Shown here piece after piece: positions 1-8,040 of a stretch of DNA of 20,845 bases. Every line of letters starts with the position of its first letter. Positions within the stretch are counted from its first letter, which is position 1. The notes under the pieces are model-generated. The model ran no database searches, was not told the origin of the DNA, and saw only the letters and a list, made by a program, of their open reading frames with translations. Made by a program: the position numbers and the translations under genes. The DNA comes from Chara braunii. Its lineage: Eukaryota > Streptophyta > Charophyceae > Charales > Characeae. The stretch lies in the NCBI GenBank assembly GCA_003427395.1, contig BFEA01000071.1, positions 3,795,567-3,816,411 on the forward strand. Reading direction: 5' to 3'.

Positions 1-640
1 GCTGTATCCCTCAGCCGTCCAGATCTCAATGCGAATGAGGGCCCAGATTGGCCTGAAACCAAATTCCCTCCGCCCTGGATGCTGTCTGGGTACCTGCGCA
101 CAACAAGTGAGTGTATCCAACCAAGGACCTGGGTGCGGTACCTTTGACTCTACAGTTGACTTTGACTCTTGAATTTCCTGTGTGCAGCGTTCGGTCACAC
201 AGCCACACTCGACAGACTCAGGCCTGGGCGTGCCTTGGTCACACAGCCCAGCGCAGATCAACTCAGATCTGCGTTTCCTGGGGCTGAGTTCTGAGCCCCA
301 GGCTACTTCTGAACAGGGTTATTACAGTCGGGGACTCAGACTGAGTCACTCGCTCGAAGGGACCTCGCTCTTAAGGGGGGGTAGTGTGATGACCCGAACA
401 AACACGGACTGAGACACATAGTTGATTTCTGAGTTTTGCTCAGGGACTGAATGCCGTGCTGAGTTTCCCGCTTGCTACTATGTTCTGCATGACTGTTTGT
501 GTGTGCACGCTTGTTGGACTGCATGTCCGTCTGAGTGCTGGTTGGCTTGAGTGTGTGTGTGACCCACAAGGGCACTTGTTCGTTCGTTGGGCCCTCAGGG
601 CCGGTACTTACCTGTGGCCGTGACATTGAGGATTGCAGCG
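1..640 (+). mobile_element. 3' edge of an LTR retrotransposon: last internal bases, polypurine tract and start of the 3' LTR
   Basis: A purine tract (AAGGGGGGG, about 374-382) is followed within a few bases by TGTGATGACCCG at 386-397. A G-rich tract directly before a TG-starting sequence is the usual 3' LTR junction of Ty3/gypsy-type elements. The plus frame across it (182-412) ends its internal part in residues LRGGSV, the kind of glycine-rich ending such polyproteins often show, but I see no integrase or reverse transcriptase motif in the 385 bases available. The right end of the LTR is not defined. A CA at 638-639 in GGATTGCA is one candidate, but the LTR could be longer. No second LTR of this element is in the window, so the call rests on the junction alone. 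Confidence 0.4.
252..302. repeat. Two adjacent perfect hairpins
   Basis: CGCAGATC at 252-259 pairs with GATCTGCG at 266-273 (8-bp stem, 6-nt loop). CCTGGGGCT at 277-285 pairs with AGCCCCAGG at 294-302 (9-bp stem, 8-nt loop). They sit 3 bases apart, about 80 bases before the polypurine tract. A direct repeat, GGTCACACAGCC, lies just upstream at 193-204 and 237-248. Role unknown. Confidence 0.6.
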
Positions 641-1360
641 GGGGAAAAACACTCAAGTAGCAGGTAGGCCGGTACCGCACCCTGAAGAGGTAGATGTGTG
701 GGTACTGGAGGCCGAGCAGAAGAAGACAAAAGTGGCATTTTGAGAGGCCCAGTAGTTGTAGGCTAGGCGGGTACCAGTCCAACCAGTCTGAGTCTAGGGC
801 CTGTACGGGCAATATCAGAGTCTGCAATGATGTTTCCCTCTGAAAGGGAGGAGGTACCGGTTGCTGGGAAGGCCGAGCGGCCTGGAAGTCACCGCCCAAG
901 AGGCGAGCAGGCCGCTATATCTCCAGGCCGGGCGAAGAGCCCAGCCTCATTGTCGGTATGCAAGTTTGGTGACACAGTGGTTAGAGCGCTGGTTGGAGCA
1001 AGGACATGGAGGAGGAAGAAGAGCAGGAGGAAGGGGGAGCGCCAGAGGTACTTACCTGGCTATGGTGGCAGCCATCTTCATCACCTTGGTGGGCGCTGCA
1101 GCAGGAAGACCCCAGCTGGGGTAGAGCTACCCCAAGAAGCTTTGAGGCAGAGTCAGGCATGGCGGCCTGAGCTGGAGCACCCATAGCTGCTTTGGGTTGT
1201 CCTTTGGACATCAGGGCAAGGCCCAGTAGTCCGCCATAGCCTCGGCCTATGAGAGTGAAGAGTGAGGGAGGCGGCCATGGCTATGGTGGACCTCAAGTGA
1301 TACCTGCAGTAGAAGAGGAACTCGGACATTGATTCTGGATCAGCTATTCAACATTGTACT
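600..1360. other. Unassigned region, probably retroelement-derived
   Basis: No convincing gene was found. The minus-strand ORFs here (336-899 and 981-1211) have no motif I recognise. The stretch holds two minus-strand sequences that fit the 5' splice-donor consensus exactly (CAG then GTAAGTACC; complement of 603-614 and 1047-1058). It also has several copies of GCCATAGC or its complement (1059-1065, 1181-1187, 1233-1240, 1280-1286). A 14-base match, TAGTCCGCCATAGC (1227-1240), recurs at 20819-20832 in the leader of the right-hand LTR element, so part of this stretch may come from a related element. Confidence 0.35.
960..1000 (+). repeat. tRNA-like A-box (possible SINE head)
   Basis: TGACACAGTGGTTAGAGCGC at about 971-990 closely matches the 5' half of a tRNA, including an A-box one base from TGGCNNAGTGG. 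No convincing B-box follows at tRNA spacing, so a whole tRNA is excluded. A truncated tRNA-derived SINE is the simplest reading. Confidence 0.35.
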
Positions 1361-1453
1361 ATTATTTCTTGTGTGAGTAAGAGAGGAGTAAAGGAGGAGG
1401 AGAGTGGTTGGCGAAGAAGAAGAGCATTATCATTTGTCATTGCTGGTGTACAC

Positions 1454-1475
1454 CATCTTCTTCTTCTTCTTCTTA
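1454..1475. repeat. Short (CTT)n microsatellite
   Basis: About six CTT/TTC units directly repeated, within otherwise unassigned sequence (1361-1694) that shows no other feature. Confidence 0.8.
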
Positions 1476-1693
1476 CCATCTCTCTCCTCTCAAGTTCATT
1501 CATTTCTTTCTGCAAGTGGACGGCATTATACCATCTGATGAATGTGTATCTCGAAATTGGCCAGGATCATAACATAATGTTTAAACCTTGCATGAAGATG
1601 TTCTTTTGGTGGCTAGTAATTCTTTATGTCTTTGTCATAAACTGTGATGAGAGTACCAGGTCCAGCAATGTTTGTTTGTTTGTTTTTGTTTTT

Positions 1694-1694
<1 letters not shown>

Positions 1695-1767
<73 letters not shown>
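1695..1767 (-). repeat. Run of 73 T (poly-A on the minus strand)
   Basis: An uninterrupted T homopolymer, flanked on both sides by interrupted T-rich sequence. It lies about 160 bases upstream of the CFAP52 splice acceptor. It could be the A-tail of a minus-strand retroposon whose body would be the roughly 150 bases up to the exon, or a slipped polypyrimidine tract. The length may be inexact because assemblers handle long homopolymers poorly. Confidence 0.75.
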
Positions 1768-1769
<2 letters not shown>

Positions 1770-1928
1770 TTGCTTTTTTTTTTTCCTCCTTTTGTTCTTT
1801 TAGTAGAAGCTGTCCGGTGATAAAACATTGATACATCAGTTATGAATTGTAATGACGTTCATGACTCCCCCTTCCCCCCCTTCCCCTTCCCGGTTCTGTG
1901 ACATTTCTGTCCTGTTCGCTTCTTTCAG

Positions 1929-2030
1929 AGGTTTGCTCGGAACAGCAGTCTTTTTGCTAACACATTTTTCAAGGCCATCCTTTACCATCCTGATGAAAGC
2001 CAACTGTTAACAACTGGCACAGATCGCAAG
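1929..2030 (+). CDS. CFAP52: Internal exon of CFAP52 (WDR16), a cilia- and flagella-associated WD40 protein
   Basis: These 102 bases read as 34 codons with no stop. The acceptor is a pyrimidine-rich tract ending TTTCAG (to 1928), and the donor is CAAG/GTAAAA at 2031, so the exon is phase 0 at both ends. The peptide contains SLFANTFFKAILYHPDESQ and ends LLTTGTDRK. This matches my recollection of the blade in CFAP52 with the pattern ANTxFxxxxYHPxExQ...TGTDRK, just before the next WD repeat. CFAP52 is a WD40 protein in the lumen of ciliary doublet microtubules, so the host should build motile cilia. Neighbouring exons were not found: the flanks are repeats and transposons, as expected with very long introns. 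Exon identity is fairly sure; whether the gene is functional cannot be judged from one exon. Confidence 0.8.
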
Positions 2031-2252
2031 GTAAAAATTACTTCCCAGCTGGTCATGCTTTACCGTGATAAGAATTACTTGCTAGTAGTTGCTACGGTCC
2101 CCATGCCATGCCTTACCATTGTAAAACTTACTTCCCACTATTCCCAGGGCATGCTTTACCATGGTAAAAAATTAAAAATTACCTCCTACCATTATAAAAC
2201 TTACTTTCCAGTGTTCTGAGGCCGTGCTTTACCATTGTAAAACTTATTTCTC
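2031..2252 (+). repeat. Degenerate tandem repeat starting at the CFAP52 splice donor
   Basis: Four to five imperfect units share the core GCTTTACCATTGTAAAACTTACTTCCCA. Cores lie near 2054-2080, 2107-2137, 2149-2170, 2189-2212 and 2222-2252, spaced about 35-55 bases apart. The sequence right after the exon (GTAAAAATTACTTCCCAG) matches the end of the unit, so the array begins at the donor itself. Confidence 0.6.
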
Positions 2253-2980
2253 ACGGTTCCCAGCTAGAAATCCATGGCGACATATTGATCACAGAAATTC
2301 TGATTCTGAAATGCTTTTGGGGACTCAAATAGCACACACAGAAAGCCATGGAGGCGAATACACGTGAAACAGGCACTTAAAATTATATCATGAAGAGCAA
2401 AGGCTCAGTGCCATGCTGGCGGTTGTCCTTATGATCATTTCAACCGCCCGCCAGAGATGGTCTCATCAGGGGACGTGAAACGCGTGTCATGGCCTAGTAC
2501 TAGAGTCCTATATATACCTGATCATCACACCTTTACGAGAAGCCATCCTTCCAAAACCTCCAATTTGAAACTTCACACCGCTCACCAGCGGGAGCGGGAA
2601 GAGGTAGGAGGCATTGGGTAGGACAGAACAAGGGCTTACAAGCATCAGTCATATGGCAATAAAAGGGAGGGAAGAGTACGGGAAGAGAGAAATCCATGAT
2701 CGAAGATGCCCCGAAACCTGTCATCATCTGTCAGAAATGGAAAGTAGTTGTAGGAGTCCAATGAACAGGGAGCAGTAGAGCGCATAAGATGGAGGGCGAG
2801 GGCGAGAAGGTGAAGCAGGAGTAGGGAGAGAAGCAAAGAATGGAAACGGTTGAGAATTGGAACAGAAGATGGAAGGGAGAGGCAAGATGGAAGGCTGGAA
2901 GCGAGAGGACAGGAAAGGAAAAAGGAAAAAAGAAAAAAGAAAAATGGAAAAATGCAAAATAGAAAAATGGAAAATGGAAG
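2253..2980. other. Intronic or intergenic sequence without a gene; one hairpin and a purine-rich tract
   Basis: No supported ORF was found. CTGGCGGTTG at 2415-2424 pairs with CAACCGCC plus CCAG at 2441-2454, leaving a 2-base bulge and a 16-base loop. A TATATATA stretch lies at about 2510-2517, with nothing coding near it. From about 2760 to 2980 the plus strand is almost purely A and G and ends in AATGGAAAATGGAA-type repeats. A stretch around AAACGGTTGAG (2844-2854) resembles 18084-18125. Confidence 0.4.
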
Positions 2981-3122
2981 TTTTTTTTTTTTTTTTTCGA
3001 AGAATTGCTACGATCCATTAGTGGGAAGCGGCAGGTGCTGGGAACCGGGCCCAGCGTCCCTTTTGAATTATACATCTTTGAACCATGCAATGATCAGGAC
3101 ATAACCACTGTGCCAGAAACCC
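2981..3122 (-). repeat. tRNA-derived SINE-like element, copy 1
   Basis: Read on the minus strand it has, in order, a perfect RNA polymerase III A-box TGGCACAGTGG (complement of 3105-3115), a B-box-like CCCGGTTCCCAGC (about 3036-3048), a unique tail ending GGATCGTAGCAATTCTTCG, and a tail of 17 A (2981-2997). The body is about 120 bases. It aligns along its whole length with the copy at 5894-6050, by eye at roughly 65-75%. The B-box is weak and sits about 65 bases from the A-box, so the tRNA parent is not identifiable. SINEs encode no protein and rely on a partner LINE. The LINEs in this window end in C rather than A, so they are not obviously its partner. Confidence 0.6.
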
Positions 3123-3150
3123 GGTCCAGCGTCCTATATTAAACTTTCCT
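3112..3150 (-). repeat. Second partial SINE core directly upstream of copy 1
   Basis: On the minus strand TAGGACGCTGGACCGGGTTTC precedes the A-box of copy 1. It repeats the copy-1 core GGGACGCTGGGCCCGGTTCC with a few changes. This suggests a head-to-tail dimer, or insertion of one copy into another. Confidence 0.45.
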
Positions 3151-3284
3151 CCTTTTCCTGCCTTATGGCCTGGTCGGGTATCGGAAGGAGAGCTGCTGGG
3201 GGCCAGCGGGGTCTCCTTCCATCCCCTTGCCCTGGCCCTTGCCCTCTGCTATCCTAATGCTGTACCTATGCGAAAACATGTTGA

Positions 3285-3450
3285 AACAGTTAAAACAGTT
3301 AAAAAACAGTTACAAAGACACAAGCTTCTGAAAGGCGGTTATTGGGGAAAGGAAACACAAGCTTCGCGTACTGAGACTGGGCTCAGCGTGTCTTTGAGAT
3401 AGTTAGGAGACAGTTTGGATACAGTTTGGAGACAGTTTTTTTAACTGTTA
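3285..3450. repeat. ACAGTT-based short repeats and a decayed SINE core
   Basis: AACAGTTAAA-type units recur at 3285-3312. ACACAAGCTTC is repeated at about 3319 and 3355. On the minus strand AAACTGTNTCC is repeated about four times in 3400-3445. Bases 3368-3397 align with the SINE core seen at 3035-3062. The remainder of 3150-3480 shows no gene. Confidence 0.45.
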
Positions 3451-3480
3451 GGGGGCACTTCCACAAGTCATAAAGGATAA

Positions 3481-5345
3481 GGGGGGGGGGGAAGGGTCCG
3501 GGAAATGGGGTTATCCCCTGACCAATACGCCTGCCATCCATCCCCCCCTTTTCCTCCCAACCGTTCCTCGCAGAAACGTGTGATTATTTTAGCAATGTCT
3601 TTCCTGGTGTGCACAAAGCCCATTCGCTGTCTGGCCGCCTGCTACTTGTTAGTGATCTCTGCTTGTACCAGTTGCCTGACCACCTCAGTTACCTCCCCCT
3701 CCTCCACCCGTTCCCCCTCGATTTCCAGAAGGCATCTTTTCCAACATATCACCCAGAGGACAGCTCGTTTGCCCACCCGGAAGAGGTTTCTCGTCAGTGG
3801 GTCGTCCGGGCACTGTGGCCAGTGGCCTGTTAGTAGCAGCCTCCAGTCCCATGGCCAGCCCGTGTCGGGGAACGTCTGCCGCCATATCCTATCTGACCAT
3901 CGCCACAATAATACCGACGAAGGGCACCGCAGAAAAAGGTGCTCTATTGTCTCAATCCTCTTTGACGAAGGGTAGCTCCGTAAACATTGTGCGCCAGGGC
4001 AGTGCCCGTCAATGTTGCCCCAGCCTGGTGTGTTCGATCAGCCAGTCATTTGTCGGAAGGCATCGGTGGGCCACTTGCCACTGTAGTGACAAGATCTTGG
4101 CCGACCGCAGTTTGGATTCGCAAAACCACTGGATGGGACGCAGGGTGCTTCGATCCACATTGAGGTGACACTGCCATCTGTTGAAGATCGTGTCCCACAG
4201 CTCTCTTTTGGGTCTCAGCATTCGGTAGGCCGTTTTGACCTTCATGTCCGCAAGTCTCAGGGGTTGTTGTGCAGTCCTTGCTCTCCTTCCCCCTGTCCCC
4301 CTCAGATTCCACTGCCATTCCCCAAGGTCGATGGGCAGGTTCGCTATTGGTGTCATCGGCCGTAAGGCCCTCTGTTCCCCCCTGATACGAAAAACCTCCA
4401 CCTTGCGGGCCCAGAAGGACTGCCTACTCCTTGTCAGGACATCCTCCCTCCCCAACATATCTCTCTCGACCAGCACCTCGTTGTCACCCACCATGTGCAC
4501 CATTCCAACCTCACCCGGGTCGCTAGGGAGTCCCACCCAGTCTCCTTCCTTCAGTACCGGGCCCCTTTTTAAATTGGGGTACCATGCCAACGGGAAGCTT
4601 TCAATCAATTCCTCCAAACCTTCTTCCGTAAGATGGCAGTACTGCAGCCATTTCCTCATCCTATCTGCGCTCTTCCACTCCCCAGCCTCTGCATCCCACA
4701 GGTCCCCCACCCGTAGTGCCCCATGCTTGACCCACCCTTTCCATGGGGAGTCCGAGATGAGCTTGGCGTAGTCGTGGCTGTCTGTGATCCATCTGTTCCC
4801 GAACAGCGGCTGCCTGAAGATCTCCCACCGATCAGGGGAAGGCCTGTCCGAGATTGACAGTTTCCTGCATGTGTTAAGTTGGCACACCGCTCTGCGACTC
4901 CACCATCCCTGCGTAGTCTGGGGATTTTTCAATATTTGTTCTCAATCCAGGTCATGGGGTCTATCTCTGGGGAAGCCTCGGGGGCTAGAGCTGCGATCTG
5001 CAACAGCGCCAGCGGGCGCCAAGGAGAATTGTGGTTAAAAATCAGAGTCTTTACCCAGCGCAGGCTGAGCGCCTGAACCTGCGTGGCTGGGTCAATGATG
5101 CCCATCCTTCCTTTAGTTTTGGGCTGGATTACAGAGTTCCATGCCACCCTGCTAATCGCATGGGGGGACTCGTTGTTCCCCCTCCAAAGGAAGGTTGTGA
5201 TTTGTCTCTTCAAGGCACGAGATCTTGTCTTGCTCAAGGGCCACAGGATTGACTTGTACCACAAGGAAGTCAAGACCACATTGTTGATGAGCAGCGCTCG
5301 TCCAAAAATCGAAGTGTGTTTCCCATTTGTTACGGACCAGCCAGG
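3481..5345 (-). mobile_element. LINE-A: 5'-truncated LINE retrotransposon
   Basis: This is the 3' part of a LINE, on the minus strand. Its coding homology starts inside ORF2 just after the reverse transcriptase core (near 5345), as expected from incomplete target-primed reverse transcription. It ends in a 3' UTR whose last bases (ATTTCCCGGACCCTTC, then 11 C) match the end of LINE-B. The C run is at 3481-3491 on the minus strand. I found no target-site duplication by eye. It belongs to the same clade as LINE-B and LINE-C, since the C-terminal protein aligns over about 400 residues. Confidence 0.85.
3642..5345 (-). pseudogene. LINE-A ORF2 C-terminal part (thumb to zf-RVT), broken
   Basis: It encodes the part of LINE ORF2 after the reverse transcriptase palm. 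The thumb-like region carries HTSIFGRALLINNVVLTSLWYK and FLWRGN (from 5330 down). A long C-terminal region follows (SPWKGWVKHG, QYCHLTEEGLEELIE), then the zf-RVT-type zone: RSAKILSLQWQVAHRCLPTN, ETIEHLFLRCPSS, WRWSDRIW, and an RAVLWVICWKRC tail to a stop at 3642. At least two frameshifts (near 4930 and 4000) and a TGA at 4009 break it. Two cysteines expected before ETIEH, which LINE-B keeps as WCKFC, are lost. In life ORF2 protein copies element RNA into DNA at a nicked target; this copy cannot. Aligning it with LINE-B would confirm the family. Confidence 0.85.
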
Positions 5346-5765
5346 GCTCTACGGGCCACAAGCCCGCCTGCAACTTTTCTTTCATTTTTTTTCTTTTTCC
5401 GTTTGTTTTGCTGATATTGCTGCATCCTCGTTTTTGGCCTGGCGCCCTTTCTCCAAACCCTCCTTTGGCACCATCGGATTTAGGACCTCTGGCACCACCC
5501 CGCATTCTGGCGCCACTCCCAAAATCCCCATTTTTCAGTTTCGCCCCCGGGGCCTTGCAGACCCGGTTCCCGTACGGCACGACCGACTGATATATACATC
5601 GGCCGCCCGTACCATCGGGCAACCAGTTTTCAGCTACTGTGCTTGTGCTCTGTATGACTTGCTCCGACTTGGCATTCGGAATTGAAGACTTCGACGTTGT
5701 GACTTCGCCACTTTGTCTGCGTCCGTCGAGTCCGTTAGTGGCGTCGAGTGAGTGAATGTGTGTGT
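5346..5765. other. Unassigned sequence between LINE-A and a microsatellite
   Basis: No gene was recognised. Open frames on both strands are proline- or glycine-rich and have no motif. A TATATATAC stretch lies at about 5591. LINE homology stops at about 5345, so this is the flank into which LINE-A inserted, or older repeat. Confidence 0.4.
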
Positions 5766-5798
5766 GCTCTCACTCTCTCTCTCTCTCCTCTCCCTCCC

Positions 5799-5878
<80 letters not shown>
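5766..5878. repeat. (CT)n microsatellite, about 110 bp
   Basis: An almost pure CT dinucleotide repeat, with a few CCCT and TTT interruptions in the first half. Long serine/leucine ORFs across it are artefacts of the repeat. Confidence 0.95.
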
Positions 5879-5884
<6 letters not shown>

Positions 5885-5893
5885 CTCCAACAT

Positions 5894-6050
5894 GTTTGTT
5901 TGTTTGTTTGTTTTTTAATTTGCTCCATCTATTGGTGGGGAGCTTCACATGCTGGAAATCGGGTCCAGTGTCCCTCTAATGAACAATTGAATACATAGAT
6001 ATCCAGAAACCTGAGATTGAAAACACTAACCATTTTGGCTACCTCCATAG
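5894..6050 (-). repeat. tRNA-derived SINE-like element, copy 2
   Basis: On the minus strand it reads an A-box TAGCCAAAATGG followed by TTAGTG (complement of 6024-6041), a B-box-like GGACCCGATTTCC (about 5954-5966), then CCACCAATAGATGGAGCAAATT, and an A-rich tail of AAAC units (5894-5918). The order and sequence match copy 1, including GTTTCTGG, TATTCAATT, the GACACTGGACCCG core and CCCAC(C/T)AATGGAT-like 3' part. The tail directly abuts the (CT)n tract. The tail is AAAC repeats rather than pure A. Confidence 0.6.
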
Positions 6051-6222
6051 GGAGTACTCTCTTCCACTCTTATGAATCAGGGGAAAGACACTGCCTGTTC
6101 ACCCTTTTCTCAGGGCGCCAGATATACCTATTAGCACTAGCTGTGTTATTCCTGAAAATTGAGATCTTGCTAAAAATTTCCTCTATCTTCCATACCATGA
6201 GCTAGGAACAAGAGCTGATGCT
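6051..6222. other. Short spacer with no feature seen
   Basis: Single-copy-looking sequence between the SINE-like element and the C-run end of LINE-B. Confidence 0.4.
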
Positions 6223-6286
6223 GGGGGGGGAAAAGGATCTGGGAAATCTGATAGAGGGCGCATAGGCACGGAAGCCTCAATAGTAG

Positions 6287-8040
6287 TCAGTCGCCGAATT
6301 CCACTTTATAGTCTCTTTTAATCTCAACATCATCATCATCCATTGCCCCATTCCATATGACTTTTCCCAATCTCCCTCCCTGGTTTCCGCCCAGCCAGTT
6401 GCGACTGAATTTTCAAAAATGTGATTGGATTTCTGATTTATTGGATAAAAATTGAACTTCCTCCTTTATTTGAGCCCATTTTTTTAGGATGTCTATTTCG
6501 ATTTGTTGCTTAATAGTCTCCATGAAGTCTGGCCCATCTAGTCTAGCCCCTTCCCATTCATAAGTGCACCTCCTCATCCAGATGGCCCACATTACAGCTC
6601 TTCACCCTATACGAAAAATATTATCTATAAATTCTTCCTGATTTTCCATTGATTCTAGCTTGGGGTCCATGTCTCTAGGAGGATAACTTTCCACCCCCAT
6701 GGTCATGGAACCTGTGGGACTGGTTGTGACCAGATGCAGTCCCACCACCTCCATAGCCAGGTGGAGCCCGGGCATTGCATAAAGATGTGCTCTATGGTTT
6801 CACGAGTTATTCTACTCGGGAAGGCTGTCCTGCAAAACTTGCACCATCTTGATGCTATTCCTTTTTGCTCTAAGGAGGATCTGTCAATTAGCGAGTCGTT
6901 TGTTGGGAGACACCTGTGCTCAATTTGCCATTGGAGGGAAGCAATTTTGGCTGGTTTGTCCTTGATCGTTTTGAACCACCTAACTGACCTCAATTCATCC
7001 TTGCTTATATTTAGGTGTTTTATCTATCTGGGCAGATACTTTGTCTTTCAAATTGATTATCGGTCGCAGCATTCGATAAGTTGATTTGACTTTCAGCGAA
7101 TGAATAGTCCCCTCTTGTATGGTATGTTATGTCTACCTACTCTTATTTATGAACTCCATACCCAATTGGTCGGGTCGAGTGGTAGTTTAGAGATAAGACA
7201 GTCTGGTTTGAAGGCTAACCAAAATTTTTACTCTTAATTACTCTTATTATGAAGATCTGGTGGGCTTGGACCCATCGAGTTTCCCCTTGACTCAATGGAA
7301 CTGCAGTTTTGTGAGATGACAAGGAAAAAACTTGTAGGAGAAAGTCCCCATTTTGAGCATGATCAAGAATTTTGCCAATGGACTGGGCTCGAGACTTGAG
7401 TGCTACCCAATCATTTATTATTAATTTAGGGCCTCCTCTGAGTATACGTATCCATTCAAGTGGGATGAGTTCTATTATCTTTTCTAGTGCTTCCGTCGAA
7501 TGGTGACAATACCGTAGACGCTTTCTTAATTTAGATGGGTCTATCCAATCATTGGTGTCTATATCCCATATATCATTAATCCTCGTAATTCCATTATTAA
7601 TCCATCCTTTCCAAGGCGAGTGCATACAGTGGAGAACGTATCCCTGGGAGTCGCGAATCCGCCTATTATCGAGTAAAGGCTGTTGACAGACTTCCTCCAA
7701 TCTTTCTGGTGAAAGTTTGTCCGTTAGGGGAAGTTTCCTCCAGGTTTTTAGCATGGAAACCCAAAATGGGTCATTCTTCAAGTCTTGTCTGACGGCCTGT
7801 CTTAGAAATCCCCCTGAGGATTGTCCAAGATCGGTTTTCCAACCATGCCAGAGGGTCAATTTCCTCAGACGTGGGTGGGGCTAGACGCTTGATTTGCTCC
7901 AAGGCCAAGGGTGCCCATGGGGTTTGGGGATTGAATAATAATCGTTGAATCCATTGGACTGAGAGTGCCTTAGCCTGGGTTGGAAGATCGAGAACCCCTA
8001 ACCCCCCGCCCCCGCTTTTGGTTGAATGATGGACTGCCAT
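6287..8040 (-). pseudogene. LINE-B ORF2, C-terminal region and zf-RVT domain, broken
   Basis: It continues from the reverse transcriptase through MAVHHSTKSGGGGLGVLD (8040), shifts frame near 7840, then runs 7859-7215 (TWRKLPLTDKLSPERLEE, SPWKGWINNG, RKRLRYCHHSTEALEKIIE). From 7214 to about 7000 it is damaged by several stops. It recovers at 6993-6703 with the zf-RVT zone: KIASLQWQIEHRCLPTN, WCKFC and ETIEHIFMQC, so the Cys/His ligand set (C..C...H...C) is intact. After another break (near 6703) and a TGA the tail reads RAVMWAIWMRRC and ends with the stop at 6287-6289. zf-RVT is the Cys/His-rich region found C-terminal to plant LINE reverse transcriptases. The break before 8040 is in a G-rich stretch (plus strand CCCCCCGCCCCCG), a typical slippage site. 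Confidence 0.85.

Noticed and set aside
336-899. Minus-strand ORF of 187 codons
   Set aside because: No recognisable domain. It crosses the polypurine tract and LTR junction, and its openness is not supported by anything else.
1049-1060. U1 snRNA gene (TACTTACCTGGC)
   Set aside because: Only 12 bases match. The downstream stem-loop sequence and Sm site are absent, and the same decamer recurs at 605.
1373-1831. Plus ORF of 152 codons
   Set aside because: Its length comes from the 73-T run read as polyphenylalanine. The flanking parts have no motif.
3505-3975. Plus ORFs over LINE-A
   Set aside because: Antisense shadows of the LINE-A ORF2 tail, which is recognisable on the minus strand.
5634-5998. 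ORFs rich in Arg-Glu or Ser-Leu
   Set aside because: Translations of the (CT)n microsatellite, open in several frames on both strands.
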